The notes: generated from the letters alone by a model not told the origin. A DNA stretch of 8,317 nt from Candidatus Bathyarchaeota archaeon (GCA_003152955.1 PMBQ01000361.1:14626-22942); one strand, 5' to 3'. Positions 1 to 6,206 are shown, counted from the first letter of the stretch. Program-made: numbers and translations.

Positions 1-24
1 GCTAGTTAGCCAGGTGCTCTTGGC

Positions 25-498
25 ATGAGAATGAGATACGACAAGCGGACAGATGAGTTGCAGATGCTCATAAACGACGACAAGGACACCACGTCGACGC
101 AACTGGATGAGGACATCACCATCTCCTACACCAAGAGCGGTGCGATAGCCAAGATCAGCATCAACAACGCACTCACGAGAATCTTCGACGGCTTGGGGAT
201 CAAGTTGCCTTCCCAAAGGCAGGCGACGGCCGAAGAGAGAGAAGGTGGAATAAGGGTAGCAGTGGACCCGGACAAATGCCTTGGGTTCGGGAGTTGTGTA
301 ATAGTTTCACCGGACGTTTTCAGACTAGACGAACGGCCTGGAAAAGGCGTCTTTCGGAGCCAGGCAAAGTTGGATGTGCTCGACGAAGCTGGCGGAAAGG
401 ATTTTGAGAATCTGCTGATGGCCGCACAATCTTGTCCAACGCAGGCGATCACTATAATCGACAGGAAAACTGGGAAACAAATCTATCCACCCGAGTAG
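25..498 (+). CDS. DUF2283 domain fused to a single-cluster ferredoxin (157 aa)
   Basis: Two parts are visible. Residues 1-50 (MRMRYDKRTDEL..., acidic turn, ...ISYTKSGAIAKISINNA) match the layout of the small DUF2283 domain, whose function is unknown. Residues 76-146 are a ferredoxin: C85-LGFGS-C91, then C137-P138 followed by TQAI. The usual second cluster cysteine of a CxxCxxC motif is F88, so only three cluster cysteines remain. That is the C-x5-C...CP pattern of [3Fe-4S] ferredoxins such as those serving P450s, and it suggests a 3Fe-4S cluster and a soluble cytoplasmic electron carrier (inference). The ATG at 25 is chosen because GGTG at 13-16 sits 8 nt upstream and because the domain normally begins M-K-x-x-Y-D. 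The ATG at 31 is the alternative. The next gene begins 103 nt downstream with its own possible promoter, so co-transcription with the nuclease pair is uncertain. The redox partner is unknown. Confidence 0.85.
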   Translation: MRMRYDKRTDELQMLINDDKDTTSTQLDEDITISYTKSGAIAKISINNALTRIFDGLGIKLPSQRQATAEEREGGIRVAVDPDKCLGFGSCVIVSPDVFRLDERPGKGVFRSQAKLDVLDEAGGKDFENLLMAAQSCPTQAITIIDRKTGKQIYPPE

Positions 499-540
499 AA
501 ACCCACAACTAAACCAATCGCAAATCCCATTCAGACCTGC

Positions 541-553
541 AAAGTTTAACGTA
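541..553 (+). promoter_or_regulatory. possible TATA box for the Mre11-like/Rad50-like pair
   Basis: AAAGTTTAACGTA contains a TTTAA core at 545-549. A start about 25 nt downstream, near 573, would leave a leader of about 30 nt holding the GGTG (588-591) and AGGT (593-596) ribosome-binding candidates before the TTG at 602. It was judged by eye in a 103-nt intergenic gap. Confidence 0.35.
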
Positions 554-601
554 CAGTGAGCAAAGCAACTTTCCCATGAAAGCACCGGGTGCAGGTACTC
601 A

Positions 602-1756
602 TTGACTGTGCAGATTCTTCTCACCGCAGATAACCATCTTGATCCTCCAGCATCAAACTTTGGACCTAGACGTTTCGAACGCAGACGAGACCACCTCAGA
701 TGCTTCGAGGAGGCGATCGAATATGCCATGGACAATCGCCCCGATTTCATGCTACTGGCGGGAGATGTTTTCGACACGGTTAGGCCGGGAAACCATGTTC
801 GCGCCAGGATAATGGAGGACCTGAAGGTCGTTCATGATCGCGGCGTTCACATACTCGCAGTAAGTGGGGACCACGACACGCCAAAGATTACGGAGGAGGG
901 TTCTTCGCCTCTGGCGGTGTACGGAAACTCGGGTTATGTCCACTTCTTTCACGATCCAACCGAATTCAGTTCCAAGAGCTTCTCGATTGGAGGATTGAAT
1001 GTTGAGGTGGGGGGACTAAGCAGGAACCCCCTGTTAGGTTCGAATACGGATCCACTGGTGAAAACTCCGGCAAGTTTTGAGGGGGACCTGAACATTCTCC
1101 TTACGCATTACCCAGTGGAAGGATTCGTGGGATATTCGCGAGACAATCCAGTTATCAAGTTGGCTTCTGTTCCGTCAAATTGTCAATTGGTATGTGTTGG
1201 CCATTTTCATGGCTATCAAACGAAGGAGCTGCAGCACACCACAATCATCTATCCTGGAAGTACCGAGAGAGCGTCCTTTCAGGAAGAGAATGAAGAGAAG
1301 GGTTTCGCGTGGATTGAACTGGACAAGGAGGGGGTCGTCTCTCGGGAGCATATAAAAACGTCCGCCCGTCCGTTCAGAACCCTAGACACATTCTTCCCCG
1401 ATGGTCCAACACCGATGGATCCCCTCAAACAGATCTTGGATGAGTCAAAGAACCAAGAAACAGTAGTGAGATTGCGGCTCAAGGGGCGTGTGACGGCTGA
1501 ACAGCTTTCCAAGTACCGCAGAAGCGAACTCATTCTGTATGCTGAGGACAAGTTCTTTCATCTCACCGTTGATGAAAGCGAGCTGGAAATAGAATTTCCA
1601 GAAACCATCCCTGCGCTCCCGAGAACAACCCCGCTCGAAGAACTCCGACGATATTTCACTTCAGCCATAGAATCAGCGCGAGAAGAAGAGAAGGAGATTC
1701 TCGAAGAGGCGTTGAGGATTTGCCAGGCGAAGCTTGAGGAGGCTGGAGCTTGGTAA
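602..1756 (+). CDS. Mre11/SbcD-like metallophosphoesterase nuclease (384 aa)
   Basis: This is a calcineurin-type phosphoesterase of the Mre11/SbcD group, a manganese-dependent nuclease subunit expected to act on DNA ends with the ATPase encoded next to it. Motifs run in order: D10-N-H12, G54-D55-V-F-D58, G89-D90-H91-D92, H169 (LLTHYP) and H201-F-H203 (VGHFH). They supply the expected two-metal ligands, except that the asparagine of the family GNHD motif is D90. D58, where Pyrococcus Mre11 has histidine, is the bacterial SbcD form (GDxFD). About 260-384 is a C-terminal extension ending in a charged helix (355-381, many E/K/R) that could dock on the ATPase. The start is TTG at 602, with AGGT/GGTG upstream. 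A GTG at 608 would remove only two residues. The 3' end overlaps the next gene by 7 nt, so translation is coupled. An older paralog such as bacterial YhaO is as good a match as true Mre11. Confidence 0.88.
   Translation: MTVQILLTADNHLDPPASNFGPRRFERRRDHLRCFEEAIEYAMDNRPDFMLLAGDVFDTVRPGNHVRARIMEDLKVVHDRGVHILAVSGDHDTPKITEEGSSPLAVYGNSGYVHFFHDPTEFSSKSFSIGGLNVEVGGLSRNPLLGSNTDPLVKTPASFEGDLNILLTHYPVEGFVGYSRDNPVIKLASVPSNCQLVCVGHFHGYQTKELQHTTIIYPGSTERASFQEENEEKGFAWIELDKEGVVSREHIKTSARPFRTLDTFFPDGPTPMDPLKQILDESKNQETVVRLRLKGRVTAEQLSKYRRSELILYAEDKFFHLTVDESELEIEFPETIPALPRTTPLEELRRYFTSAIESAREEEKEILEEALRICQAKLEEAGAW
1736..1742 (+). promoter_or_regulatory. strong Shine-Dalgarno setting the TTG start of the ATPase gene
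   Basis: GAGGAGG lies inside the last codons of the nuclease gene, 7 nt before the TTG at 1750. It supports a TTG start and translational coupling, with reinitiation across the 7-nt overlap. Confidence 0.75.
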
Positions 1757-4071
1757 GGCTACTTTCTTTGCAAGCCCACAATTTCAAAAAGCTCCGACTG
1801 GAATCACCGATTCAATTCAACAATGGCATTACTCTGATTTCGGGGTTGAATGAGTCTGGAAAGTCTTCAGTGCTCGATGCAATTCTCTTTGCGCTGTTTG
1901 CGCGCGTGACGCGTCCTCCCAAGGCCAGAAACAAAGACCTCGTTGCATACGGAGCCAATGAAGGAACCGTCAGCTTAGATTTCGAAGTTGAGAACAGGAG
2001 TTTCAGGGTAACGCGAAAGCTTCACCAAGTGAAGCCCACCGGGGCGCTTTTGGAAGAGCTGGAGGTGGGGAAGCAGCCGCAGCCCCTGGCTAACGGTCAG
2101 GAGAAAGTCAACGAGGAGATCGTGAGGCTCCTCGGTGGAATCACGTACCAAGAGATCGTCTCGAGCACAGTGGTAGCCCAGAAGGAATTGAACAAACTCA
2201 TCGAATTGAACAAGGATGATCGAAAGCGAATCATCAACGCCTTCCTGAACCTCGAAAGCTTCAACGCGGTCATGACGGACTTGGCCGAAGAGAGGAGAGA
2301 CCTCGAAGGAACCGGATCCAGGAAAGGCAAGGTCCTAGCAGAAAAAGAAAAGTTGGAATTACTCAAACATGAACTCGAACAATTCCAACATAACCGTGAA
2401 GAGAAGGCAACGCTCCTCAAAGAGAACGCCGCGCTCACCGAGACTGTAACTGTGGTGCAGAGAGAGTTCCAGGATAAAGATCACCTCTACAGTGACCTGA
2501 GACGGTATGAGACTTTCCTGAAGACCAGAGATAGCTTGGTTTTGGAGTTGTCTGGCAAGCGGAAACTCTGCGACGAATATCGAACCCGCTCCGAACGGTT
2601 GAACAAGGAAATCGAGAGCGTCCAACTAGGACTCTCCAAGTATGACGTCTACGATAAGATGGAGCCATTGCTCTCGAAACTCGCTGATAATTTGGAGATT
2701 GCGAAGGTGCAGTCTGTGGAATTGTCAAGGATTGAACGTTCGCGGCTGGGCGCGGAGCAGGAGGTAGGTGAGCTGGGTCGAAAACTAGCGTCCACCGACG
2801 AGTCGAAGCTTAGGGGCCGAGCGGCGCTACTGGGGAAGCCGATCAAACCGTACTTGCTCCTGACGGCTCTGCTTTTCGCGGGAGCTTTTGCAGCTTTCAT
2901 CGTTGGGCTTTTACTGGTTGGCTTGGCTTTGGTCATGGGAGGATTGGTGCCTGCCGCAATTGTTGTAGTCAGACTGCGCGCTGTGGCTTCTCTTGCAAGG
3001 GGCAATTCTGAGTTGGGTGATCTGAGATATTTGGACATTAAGCGTCATGAGCTTGCTGGAATCCAGCAAGAGTGCGCTCAGGCCAAACAGAGGTACTATT
3101 CAACAGAACAGCAGCTCACAACCTTTTGCAATTCCCTGAGCGAACAGAGTGATCTTCTCAGGTTCAATGGTAATCTCGATAGCCTGGAAATTGCACAGAA
3201 GGTCCTGGAAACATCCGCTAAGGATCGCCAAGCGAGGGCGGCGTTGCAGATGAAGCTGCAAACGCTCAACGAAGAGTCCAGTAGACTGCCGTCGCAGTCG
3301 AATTCGAGTGGGCTTGAGAAGGAGGTCAAGGACTTGGAGCGAAGAGTGAGTGAACTCGTGTTCCCAACGCTGTCCGGAGGAATCGTCTTCGCTCCTGAGC
3401 TCCTTGGAGAAACGCTGACCGCACGGGACGGATTCGCTCGTCAGCTGGCAATGGCCCAGACCCGCATACAGCAAAATCTTCAACGGACCGCTGAACTCGA
3501 CAGGTATCTCATTGAGCATGCAGACGTTCCGGCCAAGGTTCAGTCTCAAGTTGAAGTGGTTCGGAAGCTTGAGCGCCAGTTGCAGGTCGTTAGACGGGCC
3601 GTTGAGGGCGTTCAATCAACCGGTGAATCACTCAGGAATAGAGTTAGGCCCGGTGTTCAAGGATACATGAGCGCCATTCTCCCCGCGTTAACTTCCTCCA
3701 AGTACCGGGCTGCCATCTTGGACGAGGATTACAATCTGCAGGTTTGGGATCCTGAAGCAGGCGAATACAAGCCGAAGGAAGTTTATTCCGGCGGGACAGA
3801 AGACCAGTTTCTGCTCGCGATGAGATTGGCCTTCGCGTTAGCCCTGTTGCCTGAGGTCAAAGGTCAGAAGCCCGAGTTTGTTTTCCTAGACGAGCCTCTT
3901 GGAAGTTCGGATGAGATTCGCCGTTCAGGGATCGTCGATTACCTCGCTCAAGACTTGTCGAAGAAGTTCAAGCAGATTTTCATAATCAGCCATGTCGGCG
4001 GGCTTGAGGAACATGTACAGAACATCATCACGTTGGATGATGGAATGCTGTCTGGTATCGAGTCGACTTAG
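1750..4071 (+). CDS. Rad50/SbcC/YhaN-like SMC-type ATPase with a central hydrophobic hairpin (773 aa)
   Basis: This is an ABC/SMC-type ATPase expected to pair with the upstream nuclease. The N-lobe has Walker A GLNESGKS (32-39), and a Q-loop lies near Q144 (VVAQKEL). The C-lobe has the signature YSGGTEDQ (679-686), Walker B FVFLDEP (710-716), D-loop GSSDE (718-722) and switch histidine H748 (ISHVGG). Between them are two coiled-coil arms, roughly 185-350 and 420-625, rich in E/K/R/L/Q. Rad50 joins these arms with a CxxC zinc hook. Here there is no CxxC anywhere, and residues 368-407 form a 40-residue uncharged hydrophobic stretch, long enough for two short transmembrane helices. At 773 residues it is shorter than typical Rad50 (about 880). 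This architecture recalls bacterial YhaN (AAA_27) rather than classical Rad50. The start is TTG at 1750, set by GAGGAGG. Likely role: ATP-dependent DNA-end processing or repair, perhaps at the membrane (inference). Confidence 0.88.
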   Translation: MVRLLSLQAHNFKKLRLESPIQFNNGITLISGLNESGKSSVLDAILFALFARVTRPPKARNKDLVAYGANEGTVSLDFEVENRSFRVTRKLHQVKPTGALLEELEVGKQPQPLANGQEKVNEEIVRLLGGITYQEIVSSTVVAQKELNKLIELNKDDRKRIINAFLNLESFNAVMTDLAEERRDLEGTGSRKGKVLAEKEKLELLKHELEQFQHNREEKATLLKENAALTETVTVVQREFQDKDHLYSDLRRYETFLKTRDSLVLELSGKRKLCDEYRTRSERLNKEIESVQLGLSKYDVYDKMEPLLSKLADNLEIAKVQSVELSRIERSRLGAEQEVGELGRKLASTDESKLRGRAALLGKPIKPYLLLTALLFAGAFAAFIVGLLLVGLALVMGGLVPAAIVVVRLRAVASLARGNSELGDLRYLDIKRHELAGIQQECAQAKQRYYSTEQQLTTFCNSLSEQSDLLRFNGNLDSLEIAQKVLETSAKDRQARAALQMKLQTLNEESSRLPSQSNSSGLEKEVKDLERRVSELVFPTLSGGIVFAPELLGETLTARDGFARQLAMAQTRIQQNLQRTAELDRYLIEHADVPAKVQSQVEVVRKLERQLQVVRRAVEGVQSTGESLRNRVRPGVQGYMSAILPALTSSKYRAAILDEDYNLQVWDPEAGEYKPKEVYSGGTEDQFLLAMRLAFALALLPEVKGQKPEFVFLDEPLGSSDEIRRSGIVDYLAQDLSKKFKQIFIISHVGGLEEHVQNIITLDDGMLSGIEST
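2851..2970 (+). other. hydrophobic (probable transmembrane) hairpin in place of the Rad50 zinc hook
   Basis: These bases encode residues 368-407 of the ATPase. No charged residue occurs between K366 and R408, and the stretch is almost wholly L/A/V/G/I/F. A glycine-rich break (GGLVP, 397-401) and earlier glycines would allow a turn. Flanking residues are basic (K363, K366, R408, R410), which fits both ends lying in the cytoplasm, with the two coiled-coil arms returning to the ATPase head. Confidence 0.75.
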
Positions 4072-4080
4072 CGAGAAGGG

Positions 4081-4086
4081 AAAAAA
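4081..4086 (-). terminator. T6 tract terminating the L3 transcript
   Basis: On the minus strand a run of six T residues begins 8 nt past the L3 stop codon. Archaeal RNA polymerase terminates at short oligo-T tracts without needing a hairpin. The tract lies in the 22-nt gap between the convergent ATPase and L3 genes. No matching T-run follows the ATPase stop on the plus strand. Confidence 0.55.
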
Positions 4087-4093
4087 GTAGGGT

Positions 4094-5098
4094 TTAGTCG
4101 CCTTGTGCGGAGGCGACGTGCATGTATTCGATTTTCGGTGCTGGTGCTTCTGGGGGTGGGCGTGCTGCTACGCGAATCAATACCAACCTGTTCGTTGTGC
4201 CTGGGACGCTGCCTTTCAGCATTACATACTCAGTGTTGACGATGCCGTATCTGAGGAATCCGCCTTTGGGTGTGATTTCGTTACCGTTGTTGCCAATTTT
4301 CATAACCAGCTTGTTGTATTCAGTTCGTTGATGGAAGCCCATCTGCCCCGCACGCGGGACAGAATACTGGACGTAGTGTGGGGTCCACCCACCTATGCAT
4401 CCGACTTGGCGGACGGTCTTGCGAGATTTGTGAAACTTGCGTCGGATTCCGAAGCGCTTCACCGGACCCTGTATTCCCTTGCCCTTCGTCACACCAATCG
4501 CATCAACGGCTTGACCTTCTTTGACAACATCTGCAATCTTCACTTCTGAACCAACGATTTTTGCAGCGTACTCGAATCTCTCCTTGATTGTTCCGCCTCC
4601 AACCTTGACCTCAACCAGGTCCGGAGCTTTCTTGCCACGCGTTGCGAGGCGTGGCTGAGTAGCCATGACCAAACGGAGTTCCACTATTTTGTCCAAGCTT
4701 GTCTCGAGCTTCTTCAACGATTCCTTGGTGGCGAACTTCTCAGGGACCGAAATAATTCGTTCGAACTCTTTCGGGGGTTTTTCCATCCATGCTTCGCCTA
4801 AGGTTTGAAGACCTTCGTAGGTCTTAGTGTAGGCTCGGAGAGCGCAGGCCAACATTGGGGGGGTCTCGAGCGTAGTCAATGGGACTACGATCTCCTTTCC
4901 GAAAGTCAATGATCCTTCGCGGTTGTCGCTGGCGATCGCGTAGTTCATGCCCGCTTTGAACCCTGCGAAGGCTAGAAGTCTAGGTCCAGTTTCGACATCA
5001 GGCCAGTGTCTGATTCGACCCGTCCAGCTTGAAGCGCGTCCCCTAGGTAGGAATGCTAGTGATCCACGTCTTGGCGCATGAACTTTCCTATGACCCAA
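4094..5098 (-). CDS. rpl3: 50S ribosomal protein L3 (uL3), archaeal type (334 aa)
   Basis: uL3 is an early-assembling large-subunit protein that binds 23S rRNA near the peptidyl-transferase centre. The N-terminus MGHRKVHAPRRGSLAFLPRG is the archaeal/eukaryotic L3 signature. Further conserved pieces are TKGKGIQGPVKRFG (about 204-217), the central tryptophan-finger region ending in RAGQMGFHQRTEYNK, and ITPKGGFLRYG followed by LKGSVPGTTNRL near the C-terminus. Length matches archaeal L3. The start is TTG (5096-5098 on the plus strand): it is the only start that gives the canonical N-terminus, and GGTG sits 6 nt upstream of it. A TATA-like box lies 51-57 nt upstream. Unusually, L3 is the last gene of its transcript here and is followed by a convergent repair gene, whereas archaeal L3 normally heads L4-L23-L2-S19. 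A 95-aa gene of unknown function lies upstream on the same strand. Confidence 0.97.
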   Translation of the reverse strand: MGHRKVHAPRRGSLAFLPRGRASSWTGRIRHWPDVETGPRLLAFAGFKAGMNYAIASDNREGSLTFGKEIVVPLTTLETPPMLACALRAYTKTYEGLQTLGEAWMEKPPKEFERIISVPEKFATKESLKKLETSLDKIVELRLVMATQPRLATRGKKAPDLVEVKVGGGTIKERFEYAAKIVGSEVKIADVVKEGQAVDAIGVTKGKGIQGPVKRFGIRRKFHKSRKTVRQVGCIGGWTPHYVQYSVPRAGQMGFHQRTEYNKLVMKIGNNGNEITPKGGFLRYGIVNTEYVMLKGSVPGTTNRLVLIRVAARPPPEAPAPKIEYMHVASAQGD

Positions 5099-5148
5099 TT
5101 TCTACACCAGTCTCTCGGAGTTGCTTTGAGCCAGTTCCATTCGAGCTC

Positions 5149-5155
5149 TAAAATA
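5149..5155 (-). promoter_or_regulatory. TATA box for L3
   Basis: On the minus strand the sequence reads AAAGTATTTTAGAG, with TATTTTA as the box. Transcription starting about 25 nt downstream, near 5125, would give a leader of about 27 nt carrying the GGTG ribosome-binding site. A second A/T-rich element, CTTAAACAG at about 5178-5186, is a weaker alternative. Confidence 0.5.
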
Positions 5156-5221
5156 CTTTGTGCGCGCACCCAATCAGCTGTTTAAGGGTGATTATGGGGA
5201 TCTCTTCGGTTTGTGGCGTTC

Positions 5222-5509
5222 CTACTCGTCGTCATCCTCGTCGTCTGCTTCTTCTTCCGCCCCTTCGGCGGTTGCTCCTGCGGCCGGCTCAGCGCCTTGG
5301 GTTTCAAATGCTTTCATTGCTTCTTGCAGTTCGTCTTCTGTAATCTTGCCAGCGAGGAAGAGAAGGTCGTTGATCCACTCCGAAACTAATGTGTCAACGT
5401 TCGCTGCTGGAACTAGTGGGTGCTTTTGGAGTACCCCTTGTAGATCGGTGAAGAGGTTGTCCAGCTCGATTTCCTCAACTTTCTGTTTCTTTCCGTAAAT
5501 GAACTTCAA
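5222..5509 (-). CDS. small protein of unknown function with acidic C-terminal tail (95 aa)
   Basis: I do not recognise this family. Residues 1-70 look like a compact, mostly helical domain (KKQKVEEIELDNLFTDLQGVL, then VDTLVSEWINDLLF and ITEDELQEAMKAFE). Residues 72-84 are an Ala/Gly/Glu linker, and the last 12 residues are almost all D/E. The linker and tail resemble in composition the end of stalk protein P1/L12, but the body is different and the P1 terminal LGALFG-type motif is absent, so I do not call it P1. The start is TTG at 5509, with GGGGAG about 11 nt upstream; no ATG or GTG is available in frame. It lies 123 nt upstream of L3 on the same strand, which suggests but does not prove a ribosome-linked role. 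The coherent composition and the ribosome-binding site support a real gene. Confidence 0.7.
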   Translation of the reverse strand: MKFIYGKKQKVEEIELDNLFTDLQGVLQKHPLVPAANVDTLVSEWINDLLFLAGKITEDELQEAMKAFETQGAEPAAGATAEGAEEEADDEDDDE

Positions 5510-5567
5510 TTTTGTCTCTGACTCCCCCCGCCTAAGCGGACTATGCTTTTTCTAGGTTGATTTGGTA

Positions 5568-5577
5568 ATCTTTATGA
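5568..5577 (+). promoter_or_regulatory. TATA-like box upstream of the tRNA
   Basis: ATCTTTATGA is the only A/T-rich box between the divergent 95-aa gene and the tRNA. Initiation about 25 nt downstream would fall near 5598, giving a 5' leader of about 44 nt to be removed by RNase P. Confidence 0.4.
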
Positions 5578-5594
5578 GCCTGCCGATTGCCACA

Positions 5595-5623
5595 CGCGCA
5601 AGTGCGCGCGAACCCTGACGGGT
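5595..5623 (+). other. two hairpins in the tRNA 5' leader region
   Basis: CGCGC-AAGT-GCGCG (stem 5595-5599 with 5604-5608) is followed by ACCC-TGAC-GGGT (stem 5612-5615 with 5620-5623). They sit between the TATA-like box and the tRNA. No function is apparent; they may simply be leader structure. Confidence 0.35.
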
Positions 5624-5649
5624 GAACTACTGGGCCTGGAAGCGGGGGT

Positions 5650-5674
5650 AAGATCGGGTCGCCGTTCTCCCTAG
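5650..5674 (+). other. tRNA intron 1 (25 nt, between positions 8 and 9)
   Basis: The bulges are G5648 T5649 | A5650 and A5673 G5674 | A5675. The central helix is GGGG 5644-5647 with CCCT 5669-5672 (one G-U). The intron folds as AGA/TCT (5651-5653, 5666-5668), a T-T mismatch, then CGG/CCG (5655-5657, 5662-5664) closed by a 4-nt loop. Excision restores T8-A9-G10-C11-C12. Confidence 0.85.
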
Positions 5675-5692
5675 AGCCAAGCCAGGTCAAAG

Positions 5693-5714
5693 AGGGCGTT
5701 CAACGCCCGTGGGA
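5693..5714 (+). other. tRNA intron 2 (22 nt, D-arm, about position 23/24)
   Basis: The bulges are A5691 G5692 | A5693 and G5713 A5714 | G5715. The intron stem is GGGCG 5694-5698 with CGCCC 5704-5708, loop TTCAA. The central helix TCAA 5687-5690 with GTGG 5709-5712 is imperfect (one G-U, one A-G), a relaxed motif. Excision restores the D-stem strand GGC, which pairs with GCC 5676-5678. Confidence 0.82.
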
Positions 5715-5725
5715 GCGCAGGACTG

Positions 5726-5755
5726 AACACTCACAAACGAGCCGAGTGTGTCCAA
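5726..5755 (+). other. tRNA intron 3 (30 nt, inside the anticodon, 34/35)
   Basis: The bulges are T5724 G5725 | A5726 and A5754 A5755 | A5756. The central helix GGAC 5720-5723 with GTCC 5750-5753 is perfect. The inner stem ACACTC 5727-5732 with GAGTGT 5744-5749 is perfect and closes an 11-nt loop. The central helix borrows anticodon-stem bases, so the anticodon arm can form only after splicing. The canonical 37/38 position gives no matching helix. Confidence 0.85.
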
Positions 5756-5770
5756 AGGCTCCTGTCCCGC

Positions 5771-5804
<34 letters not shown>

Positions 5805-5806
5805 CA

Positions 5807-6206
5807 ATACCACACCCCTGGCCGCGCTGAGTTTAGGCAGATTTTACGCAATGAAGGCGAATTCTAGGGAGTTGATTGGTTGTACGTTGCCAGGAAACCG
5901 CATCACAAATACGGCAACAAATCAATTATTCCAATACACATCTAAGAGGCCTGAGGAGTGGAGACGAGAGAATTGGACAAGCTGAGAGAATCCATCTTTC
6001 AACGAATGAAGAAAGCTGATGACATAGCCATCAACATCCACAACATACTCCACCAATATCCACCTAGGAAAACACGGACATGATAGAATATCACTCCTCG
6101 AACAGACCTGCTTCTCAACCTTGCTAATGCAGAGAAGTCAATTCTAACATAGAATCAACCTTCTGCGTCCCCGCTGACCAGCCAGTTATTGGCTAATCCC
6201 AACAAC
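5807..6206. other. intergenic stretch between the tRNA and TFB
   Basis: Nothing strong is seen in these 400 nt. A short T4 run at 5842-5845 could end the tRNA transcript. One weak 41-codon ORF is listed separately (5958-6083). No second tRNA, repeat family or insertion-sequence end was found by eye. Confidence 0.5.
5958..6083 (+). CDS. possible small protein, 41 aa
   Basis: A GTG at 5958 opens a 41-codon frame ending in TGA at 6081-6083. The first 30 residues are helix-like and charged (ETRELDKLRESIFQRMKKADD), followed by INIHNILHQYPPRKTRT. A GAGGAG-like purine stretch directly abuts the start, too close for a normal ribosome-binding site. There is no recognised family and no clear promoter. 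It may be chance or a fragment of a decayed gene. Confidence 0.22.
   Translation: METRELDKLRESIFQRMKKADDIAINIHNILHQYPPRKTRT

Noticed and set aside
4103..4549. 148-codon open frame on the plus strand antisense to L3
   Set aside because: It lies wholly within the strongly conserved L3 gene, has odd composition (Cys/Trp/His-rich) and no promoter; it is a shadow frame.
5222..5509. Ribosomal stalk protein P1/L12
   Set aside because: Only the acidic, Ala-rich tail composition is similar; the N-terminal domain and the terminal LGALFG-type motif of archaeal P1 are absent.
5723..5728. Reading the unspliced anticodon loop CTGAAC as tRNA-Phe(GAA)
   Set aside because: The long variable arm and the leucine-type body contradict Phe, and the bulge-helix-bulge fold gives a splice producing CTGAGGC (GAG, Leu).
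6012..6022. Possible C/D box guide RNA (GCTGATGACAT resembles box C)
   Set aside because: No box D (CTGA) at the proper distance and no terminal stem were found.
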